Source of the DNA: Arthrobacter cupressi
GTDB lineage: Bacteria; Actinomycetota; Actinomycetes; Actinomycetales; Micrococcaceae
Assembly: GCF_900099975.1 (NCBI RefSeq)
Contig: NZ_FNEI01000020.1
Span: 1-51,960 of the forward strand
Length of the DNA stretch: 51,960 nucleotides
Reading direction: 5' to 3'
Shown in pieces: positions 24,138 through 34,300 of the stretch. The notes below the pieces were generated by a model, which worked only from the letters and a program-made list of their open reading frames with translations, did no database searches and had not been told where the DNA came from. Numbering within the stretch: the first letter of the stretch is position 1; each line of letters starts with the position of its first letter. Made by a program: the position numbers and the translations under genes.

Positions 24138-24143
24138 CAGGGC

Positions 24144-24180
24144 AAGGCCCCGCAGATTTCGATCTGCGGGGCCTTTTGTT
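24144..24180 (+). terminator. Strong intrinsic terminator after tRNA-Met
   Basis: A perfect 14-bp stem AAGGCCCCGCAGAT / ATCTGCGGGGCCTT with a TTCG tetraloop is followed by TTGTTTTT. This is the most canonical terminator in the window. Confidence 0.92.
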
Positions 24181-24203
24181 TTTGCACCTGCTTGAATGGG
24201 TAA

Positions 24204-24863
24204 ATGCCACGGATCACGATCATCGGCGGCCACGGCAAAGTGGCCCTGCAGCTTGCCCGCATCCTCAGTGACGAAGGCCATGCGGTCGCGTCCATCATCC
24301 GCAACCCGGACCACGCCGCCGACGTCACCGCGAGCGGCGCCGCCCCGGTGATCCTCGACGTCGAGCATTCCACGACGGCGGAACTCGCCGCCGCGCTGCG
24401 CGGCAGCGACGCCGTGGTCTGGTCCGCGGGGGCCGGGGGCGGCAATCCGGCCCGCACCTACGCGGTGGACCGCGACGCCGCCATCCGTTCCATGGACGCC
24501 GCGGCGCAGGCGGGCGTGAAGCGCTACGTGATGGTGTCCTACTTCGGCGCCGGGCCGGGGCACGGCGTCCCGGAAAACCACAGCTTCTTCCCGTACGCCG
24601 AGGCCAAGGCGGCGGCGGACGAGTACCTGCGAGCCAGCAGGCTGGACTGGACGGTCCTCGGGCCCGGAACGCTGAGCAACGACCCCGCCACCGGACTGAT
24701 CGACGTCAACCCTTCGGATCCCGGTGCGGGCACCGGAACGTCACGGTCGAACGTCGCGCTGGTGGCCGCTGCCGTCCTGGAACTGCCGGAGACCGTCGGA
24801 CGGACCATCGAGTTCCGGGACGGCGCGAGGGACATCGTTGAGGCCCTCACAGGGGACTCCTGA
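24204..24863 (+). CDS. NAD(P)-binding Rossmann-fold protein (atypical SDR, YwnB/HSCARG-like)
   Basis: 219 residues. The N-terminal nucleotide motif ITIIGGHGKVALQLARIL is a variant GxxGxxG. DAVVWSAGAGGGNPARTYAVDRDAA and KRYVMVSYFGA follow the pattern of NAD(P)H-binding atypical short-chain reductases (PF13460 type). YAEAKAAADEYLRAS keeps the Y-x3-K spacing. The reaction is unknown; relatives act as oxidoreductases or redox sensors. The start at 24204 has a poor ribosome site. It converges on the ROK gene. Confidence 0.75.
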   Translation: MPRITIIGGHGKVALQLARILSDEGHAVASIIRNPDHAADVTASGAAPVILDVEHSTTAELAAALRGSDAVVWSAGAGGGNPARTYAVDRDAAIRSMDAAAQAGVKRYVMVSYFGAGPGHGVPENHSFFPYAEAKAAADEYLRASRLDWTVLGPGTLSNDPATGLIDVNPSDPGAGTGTSRSNVALVAAAVLELPETVGRTIEFRDGARDIVEALTGDS

Positions 24864-24915
24864 CGCACGGACCCAACAGCGCCCCGTCATCCGAGTTGCC
24901 CGCGGGCGCCGGGCA

Positions 24916-26136
24916 TTAGGACGAGGCGCTCCTGGACAGCGACGCCGGAAAAACGTCCAGGGCGTTTTCCTCGACATAGTCCAGGGCGTGGCGGATGGCG
25001 CCGATGGACACGATGCCGTCGCCCAGGGTGGAGGCCTCCAGCCGCGGCGGGGTATGGGTGAAGTCCGGCAGTTCCTTGTTGATGGCCGGGATGAGCGCAC
25101 GGGCGGATTCGGCCACGGCGCCGGCGAGGACCACGAGTTCGGGGTTCACCAGCGTGCTCAGGGAGCCGATGACCCGCGCCATGCGGTGCGCCACGCGGTC
25201 CAGGACCCCGACGGCGGACGCGTCACCGTCCGCCGCGGCGGCGAAGACCATCTCGGCGGTCAGGGCTTCGGGATCCCCGGCGCAGAGCTTGTGCAACCGG
25301 GACCGTGGATGGGCCTCCAGGGCCTCCCGCGCCCACAGCACGGCATAGTGCGCAATGCCGCTCGTGTCGCCGACGCCGTCGAGATTGTCCAAGTATCCCA
25401 GTTCGCCGAAGCCGCCGAGCTGTCCGTGGAGCAGCCGGCCGGATTCGAGGATTCCGGAACCGAGCCGGTCGCTGGCAAGCATGACAACGAGGTTGTCGAC
25501 TCCCTGGGCGGTGCCCCGCCAGCGTTCGGCCAGCGCTGCGAGGTTGGCGTCGTTTTCGAGGAGCACATGCCAGCCATGCCGCTCTGAGATGATCCCGCGG
25601 ACGTCGAAGGACTTCCAGAACTCCTGGGCGGTGAGGACTTCGCCGGCGCGGCTGACCGGGGCGGCCACGCCAACGGAGACGGCAAGCACGGAATCCACGG
25701 ATACGCCCGCTTCGTCCAGGGCCTTTGCGGCGATGCGGTCCAGGACGTCGGCGCGTTCGTCCGCGGGCACACTGTATGCGTGCCGGAACGGCATGGTGAC
25801 CTGGGACAGGGGGGTGCCGGCCATATCCGCCACGATGGCAGTGATTTTGGTGGCGCCGATGTCGATGCCGAGCACGCTGGCCGCACGGTCGTCAAAGACA
25901 AAGCGGCGGGCCGGCCTGCCCTTGACGTAGTCCCCGGCCCCCCGCTGGTTTTCCAGTTCCTGGAGCCAGCCCAGCCGGACGAGCTCATCGCAGATCGAGA
26001 TGACAGTGGCGCGGGAAAGCCCGGTCGCGGCCATGAGATCGGTTCCCGTCAGGACTCCTGCCCCGCGCATCGCCTTCAGCATGGCGCTCGCATTGAGCCT
26101 GCGCACCAGCTGCGTTGACGGCGCCGTCTCGACCAT
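24916..26136 (-). CDS. ROK family transcriptional regulator
   Basis: 406 residues. The N-terminal winged helix (ASAMLKAMRGAGVLTGTDLMAATGLSRATVISICDELVRLG) precedes a sugar-kinase-like fold with phosphate-1 motif GIDIGATKITAIVADM. The usual zinc motif CxCGxxGCxE is not present, so the kinase-like half is probably a pure sensor with an altered metal site. Context makes it the sugar-responsive repressor of the divergent dextran/isomalto-oligosaccharide genes. The ATG at 26136 is preceded by GGGGAGG with 8-nt spacing; a TTG two codons upstream is the alternative. Confidence 0.85.
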   Translation of the reverse strand: MVETAPSTQLVRRLNASAMLKAMRGAGVLTGTDLMAATGLSRATVISICDELVRLGWLQELENQRGAGDYVKGRPARRFVFDDRAASVLGIDIGATKITAIVADMAGTPLSQVTMPFRHAYSVPADERADVLDRIAAKALDEAGVSVDSVLAVSVGVAAPVSRAGEVLTAQEFWKSFDVRGIISERHGWHVLLENDANLAALAERWRGTAQGVDNLVVMLASDRLGSGILESGRLLHGQLGGFGELGYLDNLDGVGDTSGIAHYAVLWAREALEAHPRSRLHKLCAGDPEALTAEMVFAAAADGDASAVGVLDRVAHRMARVIGSLSTLVNPELVVLAGAVAESARALIPAINKELPDFTHTPPRLEASTLGDGIVSIGAIRHALDYVEENALDVFPASLSRSASS

Positions 26137-26185
26137 CTTCAATCCTCCCCATCTGCCCCCGCCGCTAAGCGGCAGTTCACTCTCT

Positions 26186-26207
26186 CTAAATTTAGTCCAT
26201 AAATTTA
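26186..26207. promoter_or_regulatory. Paired TAAATTTA palindromes, candidate ROK operators 1 and 2
   Basis: CTAAATTTAG at 26186-26195 and TAAATTTA at 26200-26207 lie 13 bp apart (start to start) in an A/T-rich island between the divergent ROK and transporter genes, closer to the ROK start. They are ready binding sites for autoregulation. Confidence 0.55.
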
Positions 26208-26232
26208 CCTTTCCTTACATCTTCCAACCTTC

Positions 26233-26262
26233 TTGACTCTGTGGCGAGCCTCACTCCATACT
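26233..26262 (+). promoter_or_regulatory. Promoter of the dextran uptake operon
   Basis: TTGACT (26233-26238) and CATACT (26257-26262) are separated by 18 bp and closely match a vegetative sigma consensus. The predicted start is near 26269, just before the palindrome at 26275-26282. Confidence 0.65.
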
Positions 26263-26274
26263 TGCGATAGGTAG

Positions 26275-26282
26275 TAAATTTA
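26275..26282. promoter_or_regulatory. TAAATTTA palindrome, candidate ROK operator 3
   Basis: The third TAAATTTA lies just downstream of the predicted transcription start of the sugar transport operon. Binding there would block elongation or promoter clearance. The flanks (GTAG before, CCTCC after) resemble those of copy 2 on one side (ACCT). Confidence 0.55.
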
Positions 26283-26351
26283 CCTCCTAATTAAACTTGA
26301 GCGCACAGGCCGCCGTTGGCCCCGCCGCTCCCATGAAAGGAACCGACGCAG

Positions 26352-27668
26352 ATGTCTGACTCCCTCCTCTCACGCACTGTTGACCGCCGGGCGCTCCTGC
26401 GCACGGGCATGCTTGGTGCCCTCGGCCTCGCTGCGGCGCCGGCCCTGGCCGCGTGCGGTGGCGGCTCGGCTCCAGGCGGCTCAGGCTCCGGCGGCAGTGT
26501 CTCCTGGGCGGCATGGGCAAACCCCGGAGAAGGAGAGCGCTACAAGAAGTTCGCCGCGGAGCTGTCGAAGAAGATCAACGCCAAGGTCAGCTTCCAGGCC
26601 GTCGTGGGTGACTATGAGGCGAAGCTCCTCTCCCAGTTGGCCGGCGGGGCGGCGCCGGACGCCTTTTATGTCGGGGATGGGCAGATGGCCAAGTTCATTG
26701 CGTCGAAGCAGGTCGCGGACCTGAGCGACTATCTTTCAGGCGGAGAATCCCCGGTGAAGCTGGACGAGTTCCCGGAGGGGCTCTACCAATGGTGCAAGGC
26801 TGCCGACGGCACCGGCCTCTACGGACTTCCGGTGGACTGCAACCCCTCGGTCCTGTGGTTCAACAAGGACGTCCTCGCGTCCGCGGGCGTCAGCTCAGAC
26901 CCCGCCCAGCTGTTCGACGGGGGCGCGTGGGACTTTGGCGCCTTCACCGATGCCTTGGACAAGGTCCGTGGCTCGGGGAAGAAGGGGCTGATCCTTTCCA
27001 ACTGGTGGTTCAACTGGGCCTGGGCGGTAACCGCCTTCGGCGGCAAGCTCCAGGATGAGTCCGGCAAGATTGTCTTCGCCGACGACCCCAAGGCGCAGGA
27101 AGGCCTGGCCTGGCTGTTGGAGCAGTTCAAGTCCGGCAACATCACCTACGCCGGTTCGCTGCCGAAGGGCCAAAGCGGCGACGCCCTTTTCCTGGCCGGC
27201 CAGCTTGCCTTCAATAACGTGGGACGCTGGGCCTTGCCAACCCTGAAGTCCGTCAAGTTCGGATACGACATTGCCCCGCTGCCTTCGCCCACCGGCAAGG
27301 ACATCATGCCGGTTCCCGTTGCCACCGCAGCGATCGCCCTCAACGCGAAAGCGAAGAACCGCGAAAAAGCACTCGAACTGATCGGCAACTACGTCTCCAA
27401 GGAGGGCCAGCAGTTCCGCCTTTCCGGAGGGGGCAACGCTGTGGCATCGGTCAAGGGCCTGGATGGACTGGCCACCGAAGGCGGGGTTCCTGCCCACGGC
27501 AAACTGTTCAATGACGTTGTCGCGAAGGGCTTCGCAATGCCGAACGCCTTCGTGTCCAACGCCAAGACGGCCACGGAACTGCCGACGCTTGTTGACAAGC
27601 TTTTCAAGAACCCGTCGACGACGGCTGCCTCCTTCTCCGAAGCGGTCACCAAGCTGGTGAACGGCTAG
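26352..27668 (+). CDS. ABC transporter sugar-binding lipoprotein
   Basis: 438 residues. The N-terminus combines a Tat-like DRRALLRTG with a lipobox LAAC (cysteine at about 35), then a Gly/Ser linker. The body is a family 1 solute-binding protein (carbohydrate type), with PDAFYVGDGQMAKFI and TGLYGLPVDCNPSVLWFNKDVL among typical blocks. Aromatic residues are frequent (NWWFNWAWAV), as expected for glucan binding. It should capture isomalto-oligosaccharides outside the membrane. First gene of the operon; 4 bp precede the permease gene. Confidence 0.85.
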   Translation: MSDSLLSRTVDRRALLRTGMLGALGLAAAPALAACGGGSAPGGSGSGGSVSWAAWANPGEGERYKKFAAELSKKINAKVSFQAVVGDYEAKLLSQLAGGAAPDAFYVGDGQMAKFIASKQVADLSDYLSGGESPVKLDEFPEGLYQWCKAADGTGLYGLPVDCNPSVLWFNKDVLASAGVSSDPAQLFDGGAWDFGAFTDALDKVRGSGKKGLILSNWWFNWAWAVTAFGGKLQDESGKIVFADDPKAQEGLAWLLEQFKSGNITYAGSLPKGQSGDALFLAGQLAFNNVGRWALPTLKSVKFGYDIAPLPSPTGKDIMPVPVATAAIALNAKAKNREKALELIGNYVSKEGQQFRLSGGGNAVASVKGLDGLATEGGVPAHGKLFNDVVAKGFAMPNAFVSNAKTATELPTLVDKLFKNPSTTAASFSEAVTKLVNG

Positions 27669-27672
27669 CAGA

Positions 27673-28617
27673 ATGTCACTGGACACACAGATCCGGGCCA
27701 GCGCTGATGCCGTGCCGGTCCAGCCGCGCCGCAAGGTGTCCCGACGGCACCGCAAGGACGCCATCGCGGCCCTCGTCTTCCTTTCGCCCCAGCTCGTAGG
27801 CCTGATCGTCTTCATGATCGGCCCCCTGGTGTTTGCCCTGTACCTGGCCTTCAGCCACTGGGACGGGTTCGGCGCCGCCACCTTCGCGGGACTGTCCAAC
27901 TTCACCGAACTTTTCGAGAACCCCCGCATCCAGCGTTCCGCGATCAACACCGTATGGTTCACGGTGTTGCAGGTCCCCGGGGTGATGATCACGGCTTTCC
28001 TCTTCGCGCTGTTCATGCAGAAGGCGGGAAAGATGACCAACGTCTACCGTCTTGGTTTCGTTGCCCCGGTGGTCACCTCCTCGGTGGCCGTCGCCACCAT
28101 CTGGCTCTACCTGTTCAACCCCGAGATCAGTCCCATCAACAGCGCCTTGCGTTCCGTTGGCATCCCGGCGCCCAACTGGCTGCAGGATCCGGCGTTCATC
28201 ATCCCGTCCTTCGCCGTCGTGGCGATCTGGCAGGGCCTGGGCTATCAATTGGTGATGTTCATGGCCGGGCTGCAAAGCATCGGCGCCTCATACCTGGAAG
28301 CCGCCGAACTGGATGGTTGCTCGGCGTGGCAGAAGCTGTGGCACGTGACGGTGCCGCTGATCTCACCGACCATCCTGTTCCTCTCGATCACCTCGATCAT
28401 CGGCTCCTTCCAGGTCTTCGACTACATCTACGTCTTCATGGATTCAAGCGCGCCGGACGAGGCCCGCACCATCGTCTACGAGATTGTCCAAATGGCCTTC
28501 CGTGAGTTCAATTTCGGAGCCGCTTCAGCCCTGGCGTTCCTGCTGTTCCTGGTCCTGCTGGGAGTCACCGGGTTGCAGATGGCCGCCCAGAAGAGATGGG
28601 TTCACTACGCAGAATGA
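27673..28617 (+). CDS. Sugar ABC transporter permease 1 (MalF-like)
   Basis: 314 residues, six membrane helices. The EAA loop EAAELDGCSAWQKLWHVTVPLISP (within 300-bp of the end) docks on an ATPase. N-terminal residues are basic (RRKVSRRHRKD). It pairs with the permease at 28614. No ATPase gene lies in this cluster, so a shared MsmK-type ATPase elsewhere is expected. Confidence 0.88.
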   Translation: MSLDTQIRASADAVPVQPRRKVSRRHRKDAIAALVFLSPQLVGLIVFMIGPLVFALYLAFSHWDGFGAATFAGLSNFTELFENPRIQRSAINTVWFTVLQVPGVMITAFLFALFMQKAGKMTNVYRLGFVAPVVTSSVAVATIWLYLFNPEISPINSALRSVGIPAPNWLQDPAFIIPSFAVVAIWQGLGYQLVMFMAGLQSIGASYLEAAELDGCSAWQKLWHVTVPLISPTILFLSITSIIGSFQVFDYIYVFMDSSAPDEARTIVYEIVQMAFREFNFGAASALAFLLFLVLLGVTGLQMAAQKRWVHYAE

Positions 28618-29492
28618 GCACCCTGACCCGCAACATTGCCCGCTCCCAGGAAACGCGGACGCGCCGCCGGCCGGTCCGGCCGGGCAAAATCATCCTTCAC
28701 CTGGCCCTCGCTGCCTGCGCCGCCCTCATGGCCCTGCCGTTCCTGTGGATGATGTTCTCCTCGTTCAAACCGCTGGATGAGATTTTCCGCCAGCCGCCCA
28801 CCTTCCTCCCGGAGGCCTGGACCACCGGAGGCTATGAGACCGCTTTTGCCGGTGCCGACTTCGTCCGGGGCTTCTGGAACAGCACGTACATCGCCGTGAC
28901 AGTCACGGTGGTTTCGCTGCTGACCAGCACCATGGCCGCCTACGCATTCGCCAGGATCGACTTCCGCGGAAGCAAACACCTCTTCATGGTGTTCCTGGCC
29001 ACCATGATGATCCCCGCCCAGCTGACCATCATCCCTCTGTACATCATCATGGGATGGCTCGGTTGGATCGATACCCCGCTGTCACTGATCATGCCGGCTT
29101 CCCTGTTCAGCGCTTTCGGGGTCTTCCTCATGCGCCAGTACATCAAGGGCATTCCACGGGAACTTGAAGAAGCCGCGGAACTGGACGGCGCCAGCCGCTT
29201 CAGGGTCTTCACCACCATGATCCTGCCCCTGCTGCGCACCCCGCTCACGGCGCTCGGCATCTTCACGTTCCTGGGTCAGTGGAACAACTTCTTCGGTCCG
29301 CTGATCTTCCTCAACAGCGACGCCAACTTCACCCTCCCGTTGCTGGTGAACCAGTTCAAGGGCCAGTACGGCGCCGACTGGACCTCCTTGATGTCGGCCA
29401 CAACGCTCGTCGCGGCACCGCTGCTGATCATCTTTGCCGTCGCCCAGCGGCAGATCGTGGACGGCATCGCGCTCTCGGGCTCCAAGTCCTGA
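28614..29492 (+). CDS. Sugar ABC transporter permease 2 (MalG-like)
   Basis: 292 residues, six membrane helices, with the EAA loop ELEEAAELDGASRFRVF. The start ATG 28614 overlaps the previous stop by 4 nt (ATGA), so I reject the slightly longer in-frame start. It forms the heterodimeric membrane channel with permease 1. Confidence 0.88.
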   Translation: MSTLTRNIARSQETRTRRRPVRPGKIILHLALAACAALMALPFLWMMFSSFKPLDEIFRQPPTFLPEAWTTGGYETAFAGADFVRGFWNSTYIAVTVTVVSLLTSTMAAYAFARIDFRGSKHLFMVFLATMMIPAQLTIIPLYIIMGWLGWIDTPLSLIMPASLFSAFGVFLMRQYIKGIPRELEEAAELDGASRFRVFTTMILPLLRTPLTALGIFTFLGQWNNFFGPLIFLNSDANFTLPLLVNQFKGQYGADWTSLMSATTLVAAPLLIIFAVAQRQIVDGIALSGSKS

Positions 29493-29511
29493 GGCACCCC
29501 CGCCAATAAGC

Positions 29512-29549
29512 AGGAACGACGACGGCGGGAACCCGCCGTCGTCGTTCCT
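29512..29549. terminator. Perfect 18-bp hairpin inside the dextran locus
   Basis: AGGAACGACGACGGCGGG (29512-29529), loop AA, and its exact complement (29532-29549). No T-tract of note follows. It separates the transport genes from the GH13 gene and could end most transcripts or stabilise the transport mRNA 3' end, with part reading through. Confidence 0.75.
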
Positions 29550-29585
29550 CCCACCGCTTCTTACTACCTGAAAAGGATTCCCGGT

Positions 29586-31265
29586 TTGCCTACGCCCCCC
29601 TTCGCCGCATCGTCCGCTTCCGATCCCGCTGCTGTTGATCCTGACTGGTGGCGGCAGGCCGCCGTCTACCAGATCTATCCGCGGAGCTTTGCCGATTCGA
29701 ATGGTGACGGCATCGGGGACCTGAAGGGTGTTTCGGCCAAGGTGCCGTACTTGAAGGCGCTGGGGGTCGACGCCGTCTGGCTGAGTCCCTTCTATCCCTC
29801 GGCTTTGGCGGACGGCGGCTATGACGTGGATGACTACCGCGATGTGGATCCGAAGATCGGCACGCTGGCGGACTTCGACGAGATGGTGGCCGCCCTCCAT
29901 GCCGCGGGCATCAAGGTGATCGTGGACATCGTGCCGAACCACTCATCCAACCGGCATGCCTGGTTCCGGGAGGCACTGGCCGCCCCGAAGGGTTCGCCGG
30001 CCCGGGAACGCTACCACTTCCGCGACGGACTGGGAGAGAACGGGGAACTGCCGCCCTCGGACTGGACCGCCTCGTTCGGCGGCCCGCGGTGGACCCGCGT
30101 TGACGACGGACAGTGGTACCTCAACACCTTCACCCCGGAACAGCCCGACCTCAACTGGGACAACCCCGAAGTCCGGGAGGACTTCCTGACGACCCTGCGT
30201 TTCTGGTCCGACCGCGGAGTGGACGGCTTCCGGGTGGATGTCGCGAACCTCCTGGTCAAGGACCTGCCGGCCAGGCTGCCCGGCAAGGCTGAACTGTCCA
30301 CAATGGACCGGAACTCCGGAACCCACCCCCTGATGGACCGCGACGAGGTCCACGAAATCTACGCAGAATGGCGGAAGGTCTTCAACGAATACAACCCGCC
30401 GCGTTTCGCCGTGGCGGAGGCCTGGGTGGAGACTGCGGAGCGCCGGGCGAAGTACGCGTCGCCCGAGGGCCTGGGCCAGGCGTTCAGCTTCGACCTGCTG
30501 ATGGCGGACTTCGACGCCGGACAGTTCCGGGCGGTTATTGCGGACAACCTGGAACAGAGCCGGTTGACCGGTTCGACCTCCACCTGGGTGTTCTCCAACC
30601 ACGACGTCACCCGCCACGCCACCCGCTACGGGCTGCCTCCGCTGAACGGCCGTGCGGTCAAAGGCGGCGTGGAATGGGTCCGGGACGGCGGGCCGAAGGA
30701 AGCCCTTGATGTTGCCGGCGGCATCCGCCGCGCCAAGGCAGCCACCCAGCTCATGCTGGCGCTGCCGGGATCGGCGTACCTGTACCAGGGCGAGGAACTT
30801 GGCCTGCACGAAGTCGCGGACATTCCGGCGGACCGCCGCCAGGACCCGTCCTTCTTCCGCGGCGCCGAATGGGACGGGCTGGGCCGGGACGGCTGCCGCG
30901 TTCCGCTGCCGTGGGAGCCGGACGGCCCCTCGTTCGGCTTCGGCGCGAACGGGGCCCACCTTCCCCAGCCGGTGTGGTTCGCCGGGTATGCGGCCAGCGT
31001 CCAAGAGGCCGACGGCGGATCCACCCTCGAGTTCTACCGCACCGCCCTCGCACTCCGGCGCGGCCTGCAGACCGAGGAGAAGCTGCAATGGATCGACACC
31101 GGCAACGCGGACGTACTGCACTTCGTCCGCCCGGGCGGCTGGCATGTCGTCGCGAACTTCGGAACCGCCGCCGTCGAACTTCCCGCAGGTGAGCTCCTCC
31201 TTGCCAGCGTTCCGGCTGAAGGCGGCAAACTTGCGGGCGAGGCAACCGCCTGGCTGCGCGCTTGA
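29586..31265 (+). CDS. GH13 alpha-glucosidase (oligo-1,6-glucosidase type), copy 1
   Basis: 559 residues, no signal peptide, so cytoplasmic. GH13 regions are intact: DIVPNHSSN, nucleophile D218 in GFRVDVAN, acid/base E278 in AVAEAWVE and transition-state D340 in FSNHDV. The opening DPDWWRQAAVYQIYPRSF is typical of alpha-1,6- or alpha-1,4-glucosidases. The role would be release of glucose from imported isomalto-oligosaccharides. The TTG start at 29586 follows AAAAGGA. Downstream GH49 gene begins 38 bp later. A paralogue lies at 34616. Confidence 0.87.
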   Translation: MPTPPFAASSASDPAAVDPDWWRQAAVYQIYPRSFADSNGDGIGDLKGVSAKVPYLKALGVDAVWLSPFYPSALADGGYDVDDYRDVDPKIGTLADFDEMVAALHAAGIKVIVDIVPNHSSNRHAWFREALAAPKGSPARERYHFRDGLGENGELPPSDWTASFGGPRWTRVDDGQWYLNTFTPEQPDLNWDNPEVREDFLTTLRFWSDRGVDGFRVDVANLLVKDLPARLPGKAELSTMDRNSGTHPLMDRDEVHEIYAEWRKVFNEYNPPRFAVAEAWVETAERRAKYASPEGLGQAFSFDLLMADFDAGQFRAVIADNLEQSRLTGSTSTWVFSNHDVTRHATRYGLPPLNGRAVKGGVEWVRDGGPKEALDVAGGIRRAKAATQLMLALPGSAYLYQGEELGLHEVADIPADRRQDPSFFRGAEWDGLGRDGCRVPLPWEPDGPSFGFGANGAHLPQPVWFAGYAASVQEADGGSTLEFYRTALALRRGLQTEEKLQWIDTGNADVLHFVRPGGWHVVANFGTAAVELPAGELLLASVPAEGGKLAGEATAWLRA

Positions 31266-31303
31266 ACCCTCATCCGAAAGATCAACAGAGAGGTTGATGT
31301 TTA

Positions 31304-34300
31304 GTGAAAAACCGTTGGAGTTTTAGCACTCTTGCCGGCGCGGGCGCGCTCATCGGGGCCCTGCTGGCCCCCATCGCTCCCGCCGCCGCAACGGATCCCG
31401 TCATCGCCGCCGGGCCGGCGGCTCCGGCCCCTGTGGCTCCGCCCGCATCGACCCCGACGCTGACCACGTGGGGCCATGACAATGCCGTTGCTACCAGCGG
31501 TCCCGTGCCTGCGGACAAAGTCCGCGCGTCGGAGTTCTACGAGGCGTCCGTTGCAACGGCCGCCAGCCCGGACACGGCCTATGGTTCCTTTGTCTACGCG
31601 AGCGTGCCCCGCGGCGGCAACGGCAAGATCGGCTACACGGAACAGGACGGGGCCGAGTTCGCCTCCGAAGCGGGAATGACCATGAGCTGGTCGAGCTTCG
31701 AATACGGCGAGGACGTCTGGGTGAATGTGCGCCTGAAAACCGGGCAGCAAATCACTTCGGCCAGCCAGGTCACCATCAGGCCGACCGATCTCGGCCTGGA
31801 GAAGCAGTTGGTGGACAGTTCCACCATCCGCGTGAAAGTGCCCTTCACTCCGGACGGGCTTCGCTTCTCGGTGGAGTTCGATCCGCAGCTGGTCACCTCC
31901 TACAACGACATGTCGGGCACCTCCGGTGCGCTCACCACGAGTGCGGCCGCGGGCAACAGGCCGGTACATACTGAACCGCGGAATTCGATGCTGGTCTTCG
32001 CGAACCCTGTCCTCTCCGCCACGGATACCGGGCGGTACGTTCCCGGCGCGGACGACGGGTCCATTCACTACCCGGAGCCTGGCCTGGTCAACAACCTGGG
32101 GGCGATTACCGAGGACATTGTCTACTTCCGGCCGGGTACCTACTACATGGGTTCGGACTATCACGCGGTGCTGCCCGCCAACGTGAAGTGGGTCTACCTG
32201 GCCCCGGGCGCCTACGTCAAAGGCGCCTTCCGTTTCCTCCACAAGACCCAAAGCCACTACAAGGTGACCGGGCTCGGTGTCCTCTCCGGGGAACAGTACG
32301 TGTACGAGCCGGACACCGGGAATGGTTACGCGCACAGCGTGGGCGCGAACTGCCATGCGAGCTGCGTCAAGATGCTTCAGTTCGAATCGTCGAACACCGG
32401 CCAGACGCTGGACCTGCAGGGCGTCACCGTCGCCGACCCGCCGTACCACTCCTTCGTGGTCTACGCCCATGAAGGCGAGGGCTCGGACGAAGTCGAGGTC
32501 GGCGTCGAGAATTTCCGCATGGACGTGGAGAACTACAAGCAGGTGGGAGGCTGGTACTGGCAGACGGACGGCATCGAGCTGTACGACGGAAGCAGCATGA
32601 AGAACACCTTCTTCCACTCCAACGACGACGTCTTGAAGCTGTACCACAGCAACGTCGACATCAAGAACACCGTGATCTGGAAAAACGAGAACGGCCCGGT
32701 CATGCAGTGGGGGTGGGTGCCCCGCGAAATCGATGCCGTTTCCGTGGCCAATACGGACGTGATCCACAACCGGATGTACTGGAAGGACGTCAAATACAAC
32801 ACCTGCGTGTTCAACTCCTCCAGCCATTGGGAAGACATGGGCGCCACCGACCGCGCCGATGCCGCCACCACGGTCAGGAACATGCGGTTCACCGATACGC
32901 GGGTGGAAGGCATGGTCAACTGCGGCGTCCGGGTTTTTGCCCTGTCGAACACCGAGAACCTCGAGATCGACGGATTCTCGGTGGACGCCTGGAACGGCCT
33001 TGACTACACCTCGCAGGCCAGCCTGCTGAAGCGTTACCACGATCCTGCCGGCCGGAAGGTGGCAATCGGCAACGAAGTGTCGCAGGGCAACGGGATCCTG
33101 CTGCACAACTACATTGTGGGCGGGACCAGCGTTATCAAGGCCGGCGACAACTGGTGGGACACCGAGCCCGGACGCTTGAACTTCGACGCCGACACCTGGG
33201 ACGGCTGGAATGCCACCGCCGACGGCCAGCCCGAGGGACCGGCGCCGGAACTCGCTGTGGACGGCCTGGCGGACGGCTCCGTGGTGGACTCCCGGCAGCT
33301 GACGGTGTCCGGGACCACGAGCGCGCCCGGCGTGGCCGTCACCGTGAACGGGGTCCGGCATGATGCAGCGGTGGCGGACGGCAGCTTTGCGGTGGACGTT
33401 ACCCTGCCCGACATCACCAACCGGGTGGTCGTCACGGCAACCGGCGACAACGGTGTGGTGGCCGTTGTTCGGCGTACCGTGACCGCGCTCGGCACCAGGA
33501 TCGGATCGCTCTCCGATCCCGCCGGCGATGACAACGGCCCGGGCAGCTACACCTACCCCACGGATTCGGCCTTCAACCCCGGGAGCTTCGACCTGACCGG
33601 CATGGACGTCTACCAGGACGGCGGAACGGTCCGCTTCCTGACATCCACGGCCGGCCCCATCAACAATCCGTGGGGCGGCGCGGGAATGAGCACCCAGCGG
33701 CTGAACATCTACCTTCAGGACGGCAGTTCGACCCAGGCCGCTGCCATGTTGCCGGGTACCAACACCTCGGCCGCCGGTGCCTGGAAGTACGCGGTGGTTG
33801 CCGATGGCCGGTACGCGGAATCGCGCTTCGGCGGAGGTGTCTATGACGCAGGCCTGCAGCGTGTGGGGGAGGTGAGGCTCGACGTCGACCCTTCCGGCAA
33901 GATCATCGCGTCAGTTCCCGCCGCGGTGCTGGAGGGCATTGACCTGCGGAACACCGGTTACCAGGTGTCCATGTTCAGCGACGCCGAAGAAGGCGAGGGC
34001 ATCGGCAACGTGCGCCCCGTGTACAGCGCGGAATGTTCCAACGGCGCCGGCTGCCCCTCCTTCGTGGGCCCGTACAGGATTGGCGGCGGGGCCGGTTCCT
34101 GGACTGATGCGGACGCATCGCGTGACACGGACACGCGCGATTCCAACGCGCTGGACATCATCTCCGGCAGTACGGCGCAGGCCGAAGTAATGGATTGGAC
34201 CCGCGGCCCGGTGGTTGTTCCCTTCGTTCGCCTGGATACCGCGCAGACCGTCATCGATGCCGAATTCACCCTTGGCAGCAAGAAGGTCAAGGGGTCCCAG

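Noticed and set aside
31301..33361. Long antisense open frame over the dextranase gene
   Set aside because: The same kind of shadow frame; GH49 motifs with correct spacing are on the plus strand.
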